64,000 nucleotides of DNA from a virus: IMG/VR virus record IMGVR_UViG_3300033571_003610, positions 33,191-97,190 of that record. The stretch is one strand, 5' to 3'. How positions within the stretch are numbered: position 1 is the first letter of the stretch; every line of letters begins with the position of its first letter. A program made the position numbers and the translations under genes. Positions 24,222 through 32,734 of the stretch are shown one piece after another. The notes under the pieces are model-generated. The model did not search any database. It had not been told where the DNA came from and saw only the letters and a list, made by a program, of their open reading frames with translations.

Positions 24222-25099
24222 AGATTTTCTATCTGTTGATGAATCCATATATCTTGAGCAAGTTGATCCTGCCAAAATTTATCGTTTGTTTTATTTTTAA
24301 TAGCAGTTTCTATCATTGTACGATAAGCAGATTCAGGACAAAGTCCTAGTTCATGTCTTACTGCGGAATTTTTCATACTAAAAGAAATGCTACTGTCATC
24401 GTGATCTAAATTAGTTTTCCAATTAGCACTTAACACCCATTTAGTATTACCATTTTGAAATTCTAAATGACAAAAGTCATCAACATCATATGTTCCACTA
24501 GGATTAACAATGCCATAGTCAGTGCTGGTAATATCTTTTAAACTGTAATTTTGAGTTGCAGTTTCTTTTAGTTTAGTGCCTTGTTGATAATTTGTCAAGG
24601 CACAGTAATAACTTAGCATGTGAGGCATTAAGTCTCTGCTAACTCCGCCAAAGGACAATTTTTTAGTAGTGAACCAACTGCCTGGATTAGGAATACGATT
24701 TGCACTATTCCAACGAACATACACAGTATCACTAGATTCAGCTAGTCTTTGAAATTCTTTAATTTCTTGTCTATACTGATTATTTTTAACCATTATAAAT
24801 CTAGTATTAGGATATGCGGCTATAAGTTTTGACCATGCTTGACTATTAATTACACCGGGCTTTTCAATAAACACAATGCCGGTATAGTGAGCAACAGTTC
24901 TTGCTATATCTTCATGCGTCCAATTTGGTGTACAAATATGAACAGTATCAAATCTTTTATTAACAATAACTGCCGCATCAACTGTTTTGTAATCCGAAGG
25001 TAAAAACGGGTCAACTGTAAAAATTTCATGACCCATACTTTCTAATATTGGTCGGTAAACAGCATTACCGAATCCCATCCCTACAATTAGACTTTTCAC
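24218..25099 (-). CDS. Gfo/Idh/MocA-family oxidoreductase
   Basis: A 293-residue NAD(P)-dependent oxidoreductase. The N-terminal Rossmann motif is LIVGMGFGNAVY. VHICTPNWTH and IVFIEKPG are the standard family segments (the latter with the EKP signature), and GGVSRDLMPHMLSYY matches the substrate-site GGxxxDxxxHxxD region. These enzymes typically act on sugars or nucleotide sugars. It overlaps the TGT-like gene by four bases (ATGA), so it is likely translated with it. Confidence 0.85.
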   Translation of the reverse strand: MKSLIVGMGFGNAVYRPILESMGHEIFTVDPFLPSDYKTVDAAVIVNKRFDTVHICTPNWTHEDIARTVAHYTGIVFIEKPGVINSQAWSKLIAAYPNTRFIMVKNNQYRQEIKEFQRLAESSDTVYVRWNSANRIPNPGSWFTTKKLSFGGVSRDLMPHMLSYYCALTNYQQGTKLKETATQNYSLKDITSTDYGIVNPSGTYDVDDFCHLEFQNGNTKWVLSANWKTNLDHDDSSISFSMKNSAVRHELGLCPESAYRTMIETAIKNKTNDKFWQDQLAQDIWIHQQIENL

Positions 25100-26628
25100 T
25101 CGAGAATACTTTCTAGTAGTTGTTCTCCTTGTTCAACTGTTTCAGGATCATCAAACATATTACTGTCATTGTCCTTACCAGCATCTTCAACTTCGAACAG
25201 ATTATTAAATCCAGCCACTGTGCTCTTGAGAGTCTTAGTGCCATTAAAGTTTGCCAACAAGTCTTGTGCCCGGTCCAACTCTGTAAAAGGAGTTTGACTT
25301 GTAAACACACGATTAACAAGTTCGTTCATGTAAATTACATTACGTGGAACCCACTCGCTAAACTCATCTGCACCCTTCTTAACTTTATGCCAAGCACTAG
25401 GATCTGGTTGATGCATTGCACAGGCCGCATCATTTAATGCATTAGCACGTTGAACTGATTCAATGTGTTGATAAACATTATGACCCATCATTAAGAAGTA
25501 ACTGAAACTATCCCAGCTGGTCTTACCTTCCTTGCCTAACTTGTTAAGCATACCCGGAGCATAGTAACACAAGTCGCCCATAGTCATACGTTCACCAACT
25601 GGGCTGGTCCAGGGCCATGGAATTTTACTGCCACTTAGCTTTTTGTTATCAACTGCCTTAGTCATCAAGTAACTGAAGCGATCGTTTTGATGAACGTGTT
25701 GTGTATAAACTTGTCCGTAAGCAGTGGCCAAGAAAGGACTGGCACAGTCAAATGTAACCTTCATATTAGGGTTAACATGCTCACGAATATTACGTTGAAC
25801 GGCCGTTAATAAGCAGGCAAGTTCAAGTTTGCTAGTACCCAGAAAGTGAATAACATTGCGGCCCGGCTCTAGTAGTTTCTCATCACGTAGCTTGATTAAA
25901 CGGCGTAACATGAGGTCTACATCCTTCATGTTATTACCACCCATAGCCCAACCCTCGAAAGGATAGTGCTTGACAGCGTCATACCAAATCTCTGCGTCAA
26001 CGTTATTACCGCCTTGTAAAACGTTTAAGAATTTAGTCTTGCCTTGACGATGCTTTAAGAAGAAATCGTTGTTAAACAAAGTTCCTTTTAAACAGTCGTT
26101 AAAGTCTTTAAGGCCAGTGCGAGGTTGATTAATAGGATTACTAGCCCACGTAGGTAAGTCTAGTACCATGCTATAGTCAGCAGTAAACTCTAACCAGTTA
26201 AGGATAGCCATACGTGTTTTATCTGCTTCTCCGATATAACCAGCATCGCCTTGCTTTTCCCAGAAGTGCTTCCAGTCAAAGTTAATAACACCCTTACCAA
26301 TTTGGAACCCGCCAGAGTCGCCAAGAATAAATGTGTTTGGCTTGTCACGTTGCTGTACCATGCTTTCCTGCACCCAAGACTTTTTCAAGTCTAACTGTGC
26401 ATGGCCTGCCGAATACAATGCGTGACTATAATGAAAGTATGCCTTTTCTTTATTAAGAAAGTTCATACCTTCGATACCATTTTCAAACTCAACAGGAATA
26501 CGACTAGCTTCAATGTATTCGCCTTCTTGTTGTTTTGAAATAAAGGTATTATAGAATCCACTGATACTAGGCAAGAATATTGCATAGTCTTTATTGCGCG
26601 GATCTAAGTCCACTGTTGTTTTACTCAT
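25096..26628 (-). CDS. dpdA: DpdA-like TGT-family transglycosylase (7-deazaguanine insertion)
   Basis: A 510-residue member of the tRNA-guanine transglycosylase superfamily. FILGDSGGFQIGKG (Asp104) matches the substrate-site motif, NVLQGG (about 203-207) and WAMGGNN match the LVQGG and AIGG motifs, HFLGTSKLEL matches the HLLG motif, and TFDCASPF carries the probable nucleophile Asp294. The CxCxxC zinc site of bacterial tRNA TGT is not seen. In phages such enzymes (DpdA) exchange guanine in DNA for a 7-deazaguanine; folE, queE and the QueD-like gene nearby support this. Confidence 0.85.
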   Translation of the reverse strand: MSKTTVDLDPRNKDYAIFLPSISGFYNTFISKQQEGEYIEASRIPVEFENGIEGMNFLNKEKAYFHYSHALYSAGHAQLDLKKSWVQESMVQQRDKPNTFILGDSGGFQIGKGVINFDWKHFWEKQGDAGYIGEADKTRMAILNWLEFTADYSMVLDLPTWASNPINQPRTGLKDFNDCLKGTLFNNDFFLKHRQGKTKFLNVLQGGNNVDAEIWYDAVKHYPFEGWAMGGNNMKDVDLMLRRLIKLRDEKLLEPGRNVIHFLGTSKLELACLLTAVQRNIREHVNPNMKVTFDCASPFLATAYGQVYTQHVHQNDRFSYLMTKAVDNKKLSGSKIPWPWTSPVGERMTMGDLCYYAPGMLNKLGKEGKTSWDSFSYFLMMGHNVYQHIESVQRANALNDAACAMHQPDPSAWHKVKKGADEFSEWVPRNVIYMNELVNRVFTSQTPFTELDRAQDLLANFNGTKTLKSTVAGFNNLFEVEDAGKDNDSNMFDDPETVEQGEQLLESILE

Positions 26629-26850
26629 TTATCGTCTTTCATCGTCATCCCAATGATCGAGACTTTCCCGATCATGTTCGTACTGTAGTCTTTGTAGTCT
26701 AGCAATTTCGTCTTTGAGTGCTAATTTCTTTTTCTTCAAGTCATGTAGTTTTTGTTCTTGTACATGAGGGTGATTTCTCTCCATGTCTGCAATTTGCTTA
26801 TCTAAAACGTGATGTGCTTCAGTTAGATGTCGGATGCGGTTTTCGTACAT
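26629..26850 (-). CDS. YdcH/DUF465-like small coiled-coil protein
   Basis: A 73-residue helical protein. The pattern RIRHLTEAHHVLDKQI, then LKKKKLALKDEIARLQ matches DUF465 (YdcH) proteins. Such proteins are small helical hairpins of unknown function. The stop directly abuts the TGT-like gene start, so the two are co-expressed. Confidence 0.75.
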   Translation of the reverse strand: MYENRIRHLTEAHHVLDKQIADMERNHPHVQEQKLHDLKKKKLALKDEIARLQRLQYEHDRESLDHWDDDERR

Positions 26851-26862
26851 GGAAATCTCCTA

Positions 26863-27603
26863 TTAGCGAGTCATTGCTGGAAGGATGTAGTTGTATAAAC
26901 CAATGCCACTGTCGACACTAATCATACAAGCACCTTGGTTACTAAAGTTAACAGCACAAATACCGCCCATGCCTAACTTTAGAATAGTTAAGAACTGAGT
27001 TAACGGAAAGCTCAAATCTCCTTTGATAGTTCCGCCCACATTGTTAGCAAATGTGCGCTTACCAAAGTGACTGCCTCCGTTGGCGCTACCTAGCTCTAAC
27101 ACTAAGTTGCCATTTTCTGTGCGAATAGTAAATGTAGGCTCGATGCTAGAATAAATGCTTGCGGCCTGTGCCAGGTCTTGAACTTTGGCCTTAGTAGGTT
27201 CAAATGTAACGTCCCAGTTAGCCCCTTTAAACTTAACAGTTTGAATTTGTGTGTCAATAACTTCTTTGCTCATCAAACGATATTTGTCTGAATTGCCGTC
27301 AGGGTCTTTGAACACTAGTGTCTCTGGTAACTCAGCGCCATTGCGATTAGTCTTAACAACTTCTACAGTTGTACCGTCTTTAGCATACAAGTTACAAACG
27401 CCATTTAAAAATCCTAAATTACCCATACCAAATTCGCCAATAAAGTCGCCTTCGGGTTTGTGTAGTTTAGCATTTAAAATGACTGTTTTGTCTTGGTCGA
27501 TTGCCGCAATTTGCGTTTCTTCGGCTGTGCCGGTTACCTTGAGACTGTCAATAATACCTAGTCCGCTGGTATGCCTAACAATGTCTAATACGATGTCTTT
27601 CAT
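26863..27603 (-). CDS. Sliding clamp, T4 gp45-like
   Basis: A 246-residue protein lying directly downstream of the DNA polymerase. GFLNGVCNLYAKDG resembles the gp45 LNGFLGILSLV region, and the second half (AKVQDLAQAASIYSSIEPTF, then TIRTENGNLVLELGSANGG) has the helix followed by beta strands of a clamp domain. Length fits gp45 (about 228). It would tether the polymerase and, in T4, also activates late transcription. Identity is weak by eye, so context carries much of this call. It has its own promoter and AGGAG-type leader. Confidence 0.75.
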   Translation of the reverse strand: MKDIVLDIVRHTSGLGIIDSLKVTGTAEETQIAAIDQDKTVILNAKLHKPEGDFIGEFGMGNLGFLNGVCNLYAKDGTTVEVVKTNRNGAELPETLVFKDPDGNSDKYRLMSKEVIDTQIQTVKFKGANWDVTFEPTKAKVQDLAQAASIYSSIEPTFTIRTENGNLVLELGSANGGSHFGKRTFANNVGGTIKGDLSFPLTQFLTILKLGMGGICAVNFSNQGACMISVDSGIGLYNYILPAMTR

Positions 27604-27623
27604 CTCTGTATCTCCTTTCAGTG

Positions 27624-27652
27624 AGTATATAGGTTTATTTAGGTCGTGTCAA
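27624..27652 (-). promoter_or_regulatory. Sigma70-type promoter for the clamp gene
   Basis: TTGACA (27652-27647), 17-base spacer, TATACT (27629-27624), between polymerase and clamp genes. Confidence 0.75.
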
Positions 27653-27655
27653 GAA

Positions 27656-30298
27656 TTATTCAAACAATAAGTTGAACGTATTCTTCATTTTAGTTGACTG
27701 TAAGTCCCATCCTAACACGCCTAGGAGGTTGTCAATCTTATTATCAATAATGGCTTCTTCCATTGCTTCTTCATCAAAAGGCAATTCTTTAAACCATAAT
27801 GGCAAACGTTGCTCATCTGTAGGATAAGCAATGCTAGTCATTCCTAATGGATTACTTTTCAATTTACACACAATAACTTTCATGCCGTCAACAGCATCCA
27901 TACTGAATTGGTCATTGTGCATCTTTTTAATTCTATTCCAATTAATAGCAGCCAATGCATGTCCAATACCGCATTTGCCTGTCTTATTGAATACTGCTGT
28001 ATGTTGAGTCAAATTGTTTACACGTTTGGGCGTACCTTTTTCCCATGCTGGTTTGGCTTTGAATTCTTTTCTAAATTCAATAATCTTATCTAGAATTTTT
28101 TGTTTTTCATCGCCAACTAACAACATTAGTAAAATTTCTTCTAAGAACTTTTGCATGTACTCTGGAGTATCGGCTCGCTTAAGATCCAATCCCATGGCTT
28201 TGATTTCGCCTTCTTCTCCATCGATGTCTTTACGTTTGCCTTCCTTGTCATAGATAAGAACAGCATAACGTTTTTTAGTAATATAAATTCCTTTACTAGC
28301 AACAACTTCACGACCTGCTTTAATTGGTGCCGCGTACAAACTAGGTACATTAAAGGCTTTGTTCATAAATGCAGGAAAGGTATCGTTGACTTCGGCGCTA
28401 ACAGTATCGTAGAGTTCTACAATTTTTTCTTTACTCCAATCCAATTCTCCTCGATTGGCTTCGCCTTTGAAAACAGGCCACGCACTAAAGTATACGGAGT
28501 CCGTGTCACCATAGATAATGGTATCACCTACGTGATTGTACTCGCCAGTAAACATAGCATTAACCTGCGCCGCCATATGCCTAGCAATACAGCGACCAGT
28601 TAAGGTTGTACTTTGACCCAGGCGTTGATCAAAGAACCTGCTGCCTGCGTTCAACAACGCACCATAAGCAGAGTTCAAGTTAATCTTCTTAACTAGCTGT
28701 CGCTTGTCCCAAAACTCAAACTCTTTGGGATCTGTTGCCGACTTAGCTTTCTTTTGCAGTTCTTTACGTTCAGCATACCAGCGTTCTAGCAAACCTGGAA
28801 TAACACCCTTTTCTGTGTAATTAAATATTGTGCCATTGGCGCTAAGAATAAGATTTTGTCCGCTTAAGAAAATCATTTCATAAGCCTGTTTCCCGCTTAC
28901 TTGTTCACTACGCCCGTTTTCCCAATCAATAATAACATCAGTGCCAATGTCTTGATTCATTACTACTTCGTATTCCATAGTAGCAAATCTTCCGTCCCAG
29001 CAGTCAGCAAAGCTCTTACCGGCCGCCATACCATCGCGAATCATTGCTTTGGTCATATCCATACGCAGTTGTCCCACGATAGTTTCTGGACTCATATTAA
29101 GGGCCCGGATCACGGAAGGATACAGACTGTTTAAGTCCATGCTTCCAATCCATTCGTGTATACCTTTTTTAGGATATGCAACGTAAGCACCAGCAGCCTG
29201 TGTTTCGGCGTGTTCTCTTGTGCGGTCAGGAACAATTAGTCCTCTGTTATGCGCTTCTTTAATAACAGCCTGATCTGTAACAGCTACAGCACCCATTGTA
29301 GTTTGGAATAATACTCCATTGGCGTGTGCTAAAACGTTTACTAAGTCAATGTACTGTAGTTTCTTATCCAACTTGACTAACAACATAACGTCTTGTCTGT
29401 TATACGCAATAAACTTTTCAAAGTCATTGTTGTATAACTGATCCAAAGTACCTTCATAGTGAACCTTAGTTTCACCTAGTTCATATTCTCCTACATAGTC
29501 AAGTCGGTATGTATGAAGTTCGTGATAGGTATATTTGCGATACAGTTCAAGATAGTCAAGGTGTACACGACCAATTAAGTCATAGGTAACAGCAGTTTTA
29601 CCATACTTTTCAAACTCACGTGCTTTAGGCTTTTGATCCCACAAACAAAAACGTTTGCAATGATCTTGGCCCATTACTCTAGCAATACGATTAAGAGTAT
29701 AAGGAATATCAAAACCTTCGCTGTTCCATCCGCTGAGAATGTCTGCATCATCTACGAGATGAATAAACATATCTAACATTTCTTCTTCGGTATTACAAAG
29801 AACAGTATTTTCAAACTTGTTGCAAATATCTGCGGCTTGGTCTCTAGTTAAGGTATTAGGTTTTAAACACAATGTAATTAACTTATCTAGCCAACCAAGG
29901 TACAAAGTTATACTAGTGATGTTATTAAACGGATCACTGGGGTCAGCAAAGCCGCGCTCTTTGTCAAAGTTAACTTCAATGTCAAAGAAACAAACGTTTA
30001 GTTCTGGTGTGTCGCCGTTAGGATATTCTTCCTCTAAACAACGAAACACTGGCTTGATATCACTTTCATACAATCTTTTATTATTGTAAATTCGTTTTTC
30101 TTTTTCAAACGACTTGTGATTGTTAACAGCAACTTTACTTAAAGACTCGCCATATATGCTTTTATATTTGCCCTTGGCATCTTTGTAATAAAACACATAC
30201 TTGACTGGAACGTCTCTGAATTTTCTTTGCCCGTTAATACGTTCGACAATTTGTACTAAGTCTTTTTGTTTATTGTAGAAAGCATCTACGTAGCTCAT
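27656..30298 (-). CDS. Family B DNA polymerase (T4 gp43-like)
   Basis: An 880-residue replicative polymerase with 3'-5' proofreading. Exonuclease motifs: FFDIEVNFD (Asp106, Glu108), GWNSEGFDIPYTLNR and YNRQDVMLLVKLDKK. Polymerase motif A is SMDLNSLYPSVIRALN, motif B is KKINLNSAYGALLN, and motif C is IYGDTDSVY. Length matches T4 gp43 (898). No intein or split is seen. The ATG overlaps the upstream membrane-protein gene by four bases. Confidence 0.97.
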   Translation of the reverse strand: MSYVDAFYNKQKDLVQIVERINGQRKFRDVPVKYVFYYKDAKGKYKSIYGESLSKVAVNNHKSFEKEKRIYNNKRLYESDIKPVFRCLEEEYPNGDTPELNVCFFDIEVNFDKERGFADPSDPFNNITSITLYLGWLDKLITLCLKPNTLTRDQAADICNKFENTVLCNTEEEMLDMFIHLVDDADILSGWNSEGFDIPYTLNRIARVMGQDHCKRFCLWDQKPKAREFEKYGKTAVTYDLIGRVHLDYLELYRKYTYHELHTYRLDYVGEYELGETKVHYEGTLDQLYNNDFEKFIAYNRQDVMLLVKLDKKLQYIDLVNVLAHANGVLFQTTMGAVAVTDQAVIKEAHNRGLIVPDRTREHAETQAAGAYVAYPKKGIHEWIGSMDLNSLYPSVIRALNMSPETIVGQLRMDMTKAMIRDGMAAGKSFADCWDGRFATMEYEVVMNQDIGTDVIIDWENGRSEQVSGKQAYEMIFLSGQNLILSANGTIFNYTEKGVIPGLLERWYAERKELQKKAKSATDPKEFEFWDKRQLVKKINLNSAYGALLNAGSRFFDQRLGQSTTLTGRCIARHMAAQVNAMFTGEYNHVGDTIIYGDTDSVYFSAWPVFKGEANRGELDWSKEKIVELYDTVSAEVNDTFPAFMNKAFNVPSLYAAPIKAGREVVASKGIYITKKRYAVLIYDKEGKRKDIDGEEGEIKAMGLDLKRADTPEYMQKFLEEILLMLLVGDEKQKILDKIIEFRKEFKAKPAWEKGTPKRVNNLTQHTAVFNKTGKCGIGHALAAINWNRIKKMHNDQFSMDAVDGMKVIVCKLKSNPLGMTSIAYPTDEQRLPLWFKELPFDEEAMEEAIIDNKIDNLLGVLGWDLQSTKMKNTFNLLFE

Positions 30299-30597
30299 TG
30301 AATAATCATCCTAATTAAACCGATAGTATCAATAGTTGTAAGAAGCACATAATTGGCCAGCATACCAAAACTACCTCGAGTAAAAGCGGCCCACGCATAT
30401 AGTGAACAACCAAATATCCATATGGGATATAATATTATAAGCGGAGGATTAGGTACTGTCAACATCATTGCAATACTATTGCCGATGCTAATTGCCCAAG
30501 CTAACACTTCGATGAAAAATCGAAAAGGCCACTCGTGATAGTCTTGCTTTATCCACTCCCATGTGGGAGTGAACAAAGATTTTATTTTGGTAATCAA
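30295..30597 (-). CDS. Small membrane protein
   Basis: A 100-residue protein with three hydrophobic segments (about residues 28-46, 52-72 and 77-97) and a basic N-terminus. Overlaps the polymerase start (ATGA) and the DsbA-like stop. Function is unknown; translational coupling to the polymerase is the notable point. Confidence 0.7.
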   Translation of the reverse strand: MITKIKSLFTPTWEWIKQDYHEWPFRFFIEVLAWAISIGNSIAMMLTVPNPPLIILYPIWIFGCSLYAWAAFTRGSFGMLANYVLLTTIDTIGLIRMIIQ

Positions 30598-30854
30598 AGG
30601 GTATATCCGGATGCTTCAAGAACTTCTTCAACTTCGCTAAAAGCTTCTTGTTCGTCTTTGAGAGCGTTTTTGTGTGCAATTTTAAGTGCTTTGGTCAACA
30701 CAGCGGGTTTCATATCTAGCTCTTCGGCGATAGATTTAACCGTGTCTTTAAGTCCTTCGCGAAGGTCTTCCATTTCGCGCATTACACGCATACCCTCGTT
30801 GAATAGTTTTTTGAGTTTTGCAATATCTTCTGAATTGAATGAACGTCCTGGCAT
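30594..30854 (-). CDS. DsbA-like double-stranded DNA-binding protein
   Basis: An 86-residue helical protein. DIAKLKKLFNEGMRVMRE, LREGLKDTVKSIAEEL, and KALKIAHKNALKDEQEAF resemble T4 DsbA, which binds near late promoters and aids late transcription. Size and gene neighbourhood fit. The promoter at 30883-30912 precedes it. Confidence 0.7.
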   Translation of the reverse strand: MPGRSFNSEDIAKLKKLFNEGMRVMREMEDLREGLKDTVKSIAEELDMKPAVLTKALKIAHKNALKDEQEAFSEVEEVLEASGYTL

Positions 30855-30882
30855 AGCGCCTCCTAAAAAATTAATGTTTCAC

Positions 30883-30912
30883 ATTATAATTTAGTTGCCC
30901 TATGCCAGTCAA
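30883..30912 (-). promoter_or_regulatory. Sigma70-type promoter for the DsbA-like gene
   Basis: TTGACT (30912-30907), 18-base spacer, TATAAT (30888-30883). It would also transcribe the membrane-protein and polymerase genes. Confidence 0.7.
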
Positions 30913-30932
30913 GTCACATCTTAGATATTGGT

Positions 30933-30980
30933 TTATTTCTTTGGGTGTTTGCCACCGCAGATTGGACATTCTTCTTGCAT
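30933..30980 (-). CDS. Possible 15-residue Cys-pair peptide
   Basis: A tiny frame reading MQEECPICGGKHPKK starts one base after the endolysin stop. The CPICGGKH pattern looks like a zinc-knuckle fragment. No ribosome binding site supports it strongly, and a frame this short can arise by chance. Confidence 0.3.
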   Translation of the reverse strand: MQEECPICGGKHPKK

Positions 30981-30981
30981 A

Positions 30982-31518
30982 TTAAGCATCCGGTGTTTCA
31001 AATAAATCGGCTTCTGCGACTCTGCGACGAGTTAAACCTGGAAGCTCTTTGCCGCCTGCTTTGTTCCAACGCATGAATTGTTCTCTGCAACCTGCAAAGT
31101 TTCCAGCATTTACTGTTTTAAGTAATGTACTGGCACGTAAGTTACCCACACCTGCATTGTAAGCAAAACTTACCAATGCATCAAACATGTTTTGGGTAAC
31201 ATGCGGATTAGTGACTAATTTATCGACATTATGTGCAAACTCGTCTACTTCAGTTTCAAATAGTTCGTTAGCTTCGGCCAATGTACATTCATCGCCGTCT
31301 TGAACTGGAGTATCGTCTGCCCAACGTGTATTGCCCCAACCAATTGTAGGAACGTTGGCGCTACAGCGATAACTGTAAACCATTTGATCCGTGTTCATTA
31401 AGTTGGTAACTGGTTTTGGTTTAATTCTACCTAGTGCGGCAGATCCTGGGTTTGACGCATAGCATCCTTCGAAATGCTTGATCAAGTCCATACCATTTTG
31501 TCCTATTGTTCTAGCCAT
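30982..31518 (-). CDS. Endolysin, GH24 muramidase
   Basis: A 178-residue lysozyme-like enzyme expected to cleave peptidoglycan at lysis. Catalytic Glu17 lies in LIKHFEG, followed by PTIGWGNT, then FDALVSFAYNAGVGNLRAS, and the C-terminal LPGLTRRRVAEADLF typical of GH24. The family triad E-8aa-(D/C)-5aa-T is present as Glu17, Cys52 and Thr58, but 34 residues separate Glu and Cys instead of 8. No signal peptide is seen, so a holin is presumably needed; none is recognised here. Confidence 0.93.
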   Translation of the reverse strand: MARTIGQNGMDLIKHFEGCYASNPGSAALGRIKPKPVTNLMNTDQMVYSYRCSANVPTIGWGNTRWADDTPVQDGDECTLAEANELFETEVDEFAHNVDKLVTNPHVTQNMFDALVSFAYNAGVGNLRASTLLKTVNAGNFAGCREQFMRWNKAGGKELPGLTRRRVAEADLFETPDA

Positions 31519-31540
31519 ATGTGTGCTCCTGTAACTCGTA

Positions 31541-31546
31541 TATTTA
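31541..31546 (-). promoter_or_regulatory. Late promoter element for the endolysin
   Basis: TAAATA in GGTAAATATACG on the minus strand, overlapping the stop of the upstream radical SAM gene. A GGAG-containing leader of about 20 bases follows. Late expression of a lysis gene is expected. Confidence 0.5.
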
Positions 31547-32734
31547 CCAAATATATGGGAACAACTGCTGACTATTGGTGCCTCTAATGCGGTCTAAATC
31601 CTGTAAATATGCCCTGGTAGATTCTATACCACTAGAATGATTTTTCATTAAATTGTCTACTAAGTCCGGCATTTCCGAAGTTAAATTATGTTCAGCTAAC
31701 CAGTCCCTGTGATGATCAGTCATGCGAGCAACTTCAGCCTTATGTGCTTGTGGCAACAATTCTGCTTTTAAATTTTCAGGATAGCTGATTACATTGTACT
31801 GATAGCTGTGAATGCCTGTAAATGTATGAATAGCTCTTTCTAACTTATCTAAGTCTAAAATATTTAAAATACTAATACTTGGGGTAATCTTAATATCAAT
31901 ATGAGGACATTCTGTTCTAACTCTGCTTAGGTTTTCTAGTATTTGTTTCCAGCTGGCGCCCCAGCGAATATAATCAAACCTATCCCATACATTGTCTATA
32001 CTAACCAGCATACTAATTCTATCGAACTTTTTCCATAAATCCAAGACATTTCTTTTTTGATAGTCTAAGTTAGTTAAGTTTGTAATATATGAAATGTTAA
32101 CTTGTTTTTTCTTTTCTATGAAATATTCTAGTATCTCATAGTGTTGGTTAGTTACCAAAGGTTCTCCGCCTGCAAAAGTAACATTTTCTACATCATCTAA
32201 ATAATCTGTCTTGAGTTGTTCCATAATATCTAAACTTACTATACGTGCATGTCCGCTACTGCGGCCTAATTTAATCCAATCATTATGCCATTTACTGCTA
32301 AAAGTAGGTCCGCAACTAACGCAAGCTAAATTGCAAACATTACTAAATCTAATGTCAAGGTATTTAAGTTTAAAATCACTAAAGTCTGTGGGGTGATATT
32401 TAAAACTATTAACACGCATACTGGCCATGCCCACCGCTTCTTGTTCGTAACATTTATAGCAAGTGTCAACAGGCTCGCCGGCCAGCATCTTTCTTTTTAT
32501 TTGTCGGTAAGCATCGCCATTTACAATATCAATAATCTTAGTTTGATTTAAATTACCTACCGGTTTAGTTGGATCACTAAGACAGCAGGGAAATGCCTTG
32601 CCATCTGGCCATGCGTGTAGATGCACCCATGGTAAGGTACAGATACTTTTATTGATAGTGGGATCTAAGGATTTCCCACCACTCGGGGAATGTGTCCCTA
32701 AAGCTCTGTTTACGATATTCATCTTGTTCTTCAT
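31544..32734 (-). CDS. Radical SAM protein with N-terminal auxiliary Cys cluster (7th of 7)
   Basis: A 396-residue radical SAM enzyme. The auxiliary cluster Cys residues come first: ICTLPW, AFPCCLSD, then CYKCYEQE. The SAM-cluster motif CNLACVSC follows near residue 119, then TFAGGEPL (SAM-binding GGEP). It ends with a short tail, LDRIRGTNSQQLFP, shared in form with its neighbours. The start is uncertain: it overlaps the upstream gene by 86 bases with ATG at 32734 (or 32722), and no better start lies closer to the first Cys. Its substrate is unknown. Confidence 0.85.
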   Translation of the reverse strand: MKNKMNIVNRALGTHSPSGGKSLDPTINKSICTLPWVHLHAWPDGKAFPCCLSDPTKPVGNLNQTKIIDIVNGDAYRQIKRKMLAGEPVDTCYKCYEQEAVGMASMRVNSFKYHPTDFSDFKLKYLDIRFSNVCNLACVSCGPTFSSKWHNDWIKLGRSSGHARIVSLDIMEQLKTDYLDDVENVTFAGGEPLVTNQHYEILEYFIEKKKQVNISYITNLTNLDYQKRNVLDLWKKFDRISMLVSIDNVWDRFDYIRWGASWKQILENLSRVRTECPHIDIKITPSISILNILDLDKLERAIHTFTGIHSYQYNVISYPENLKAELLPQAHKAEVARMTDHHRDWLAEHNLTSEMPDLVDNLMKNHSSGIESTRAYLQDLDRIRGTNSQQLFPYIW

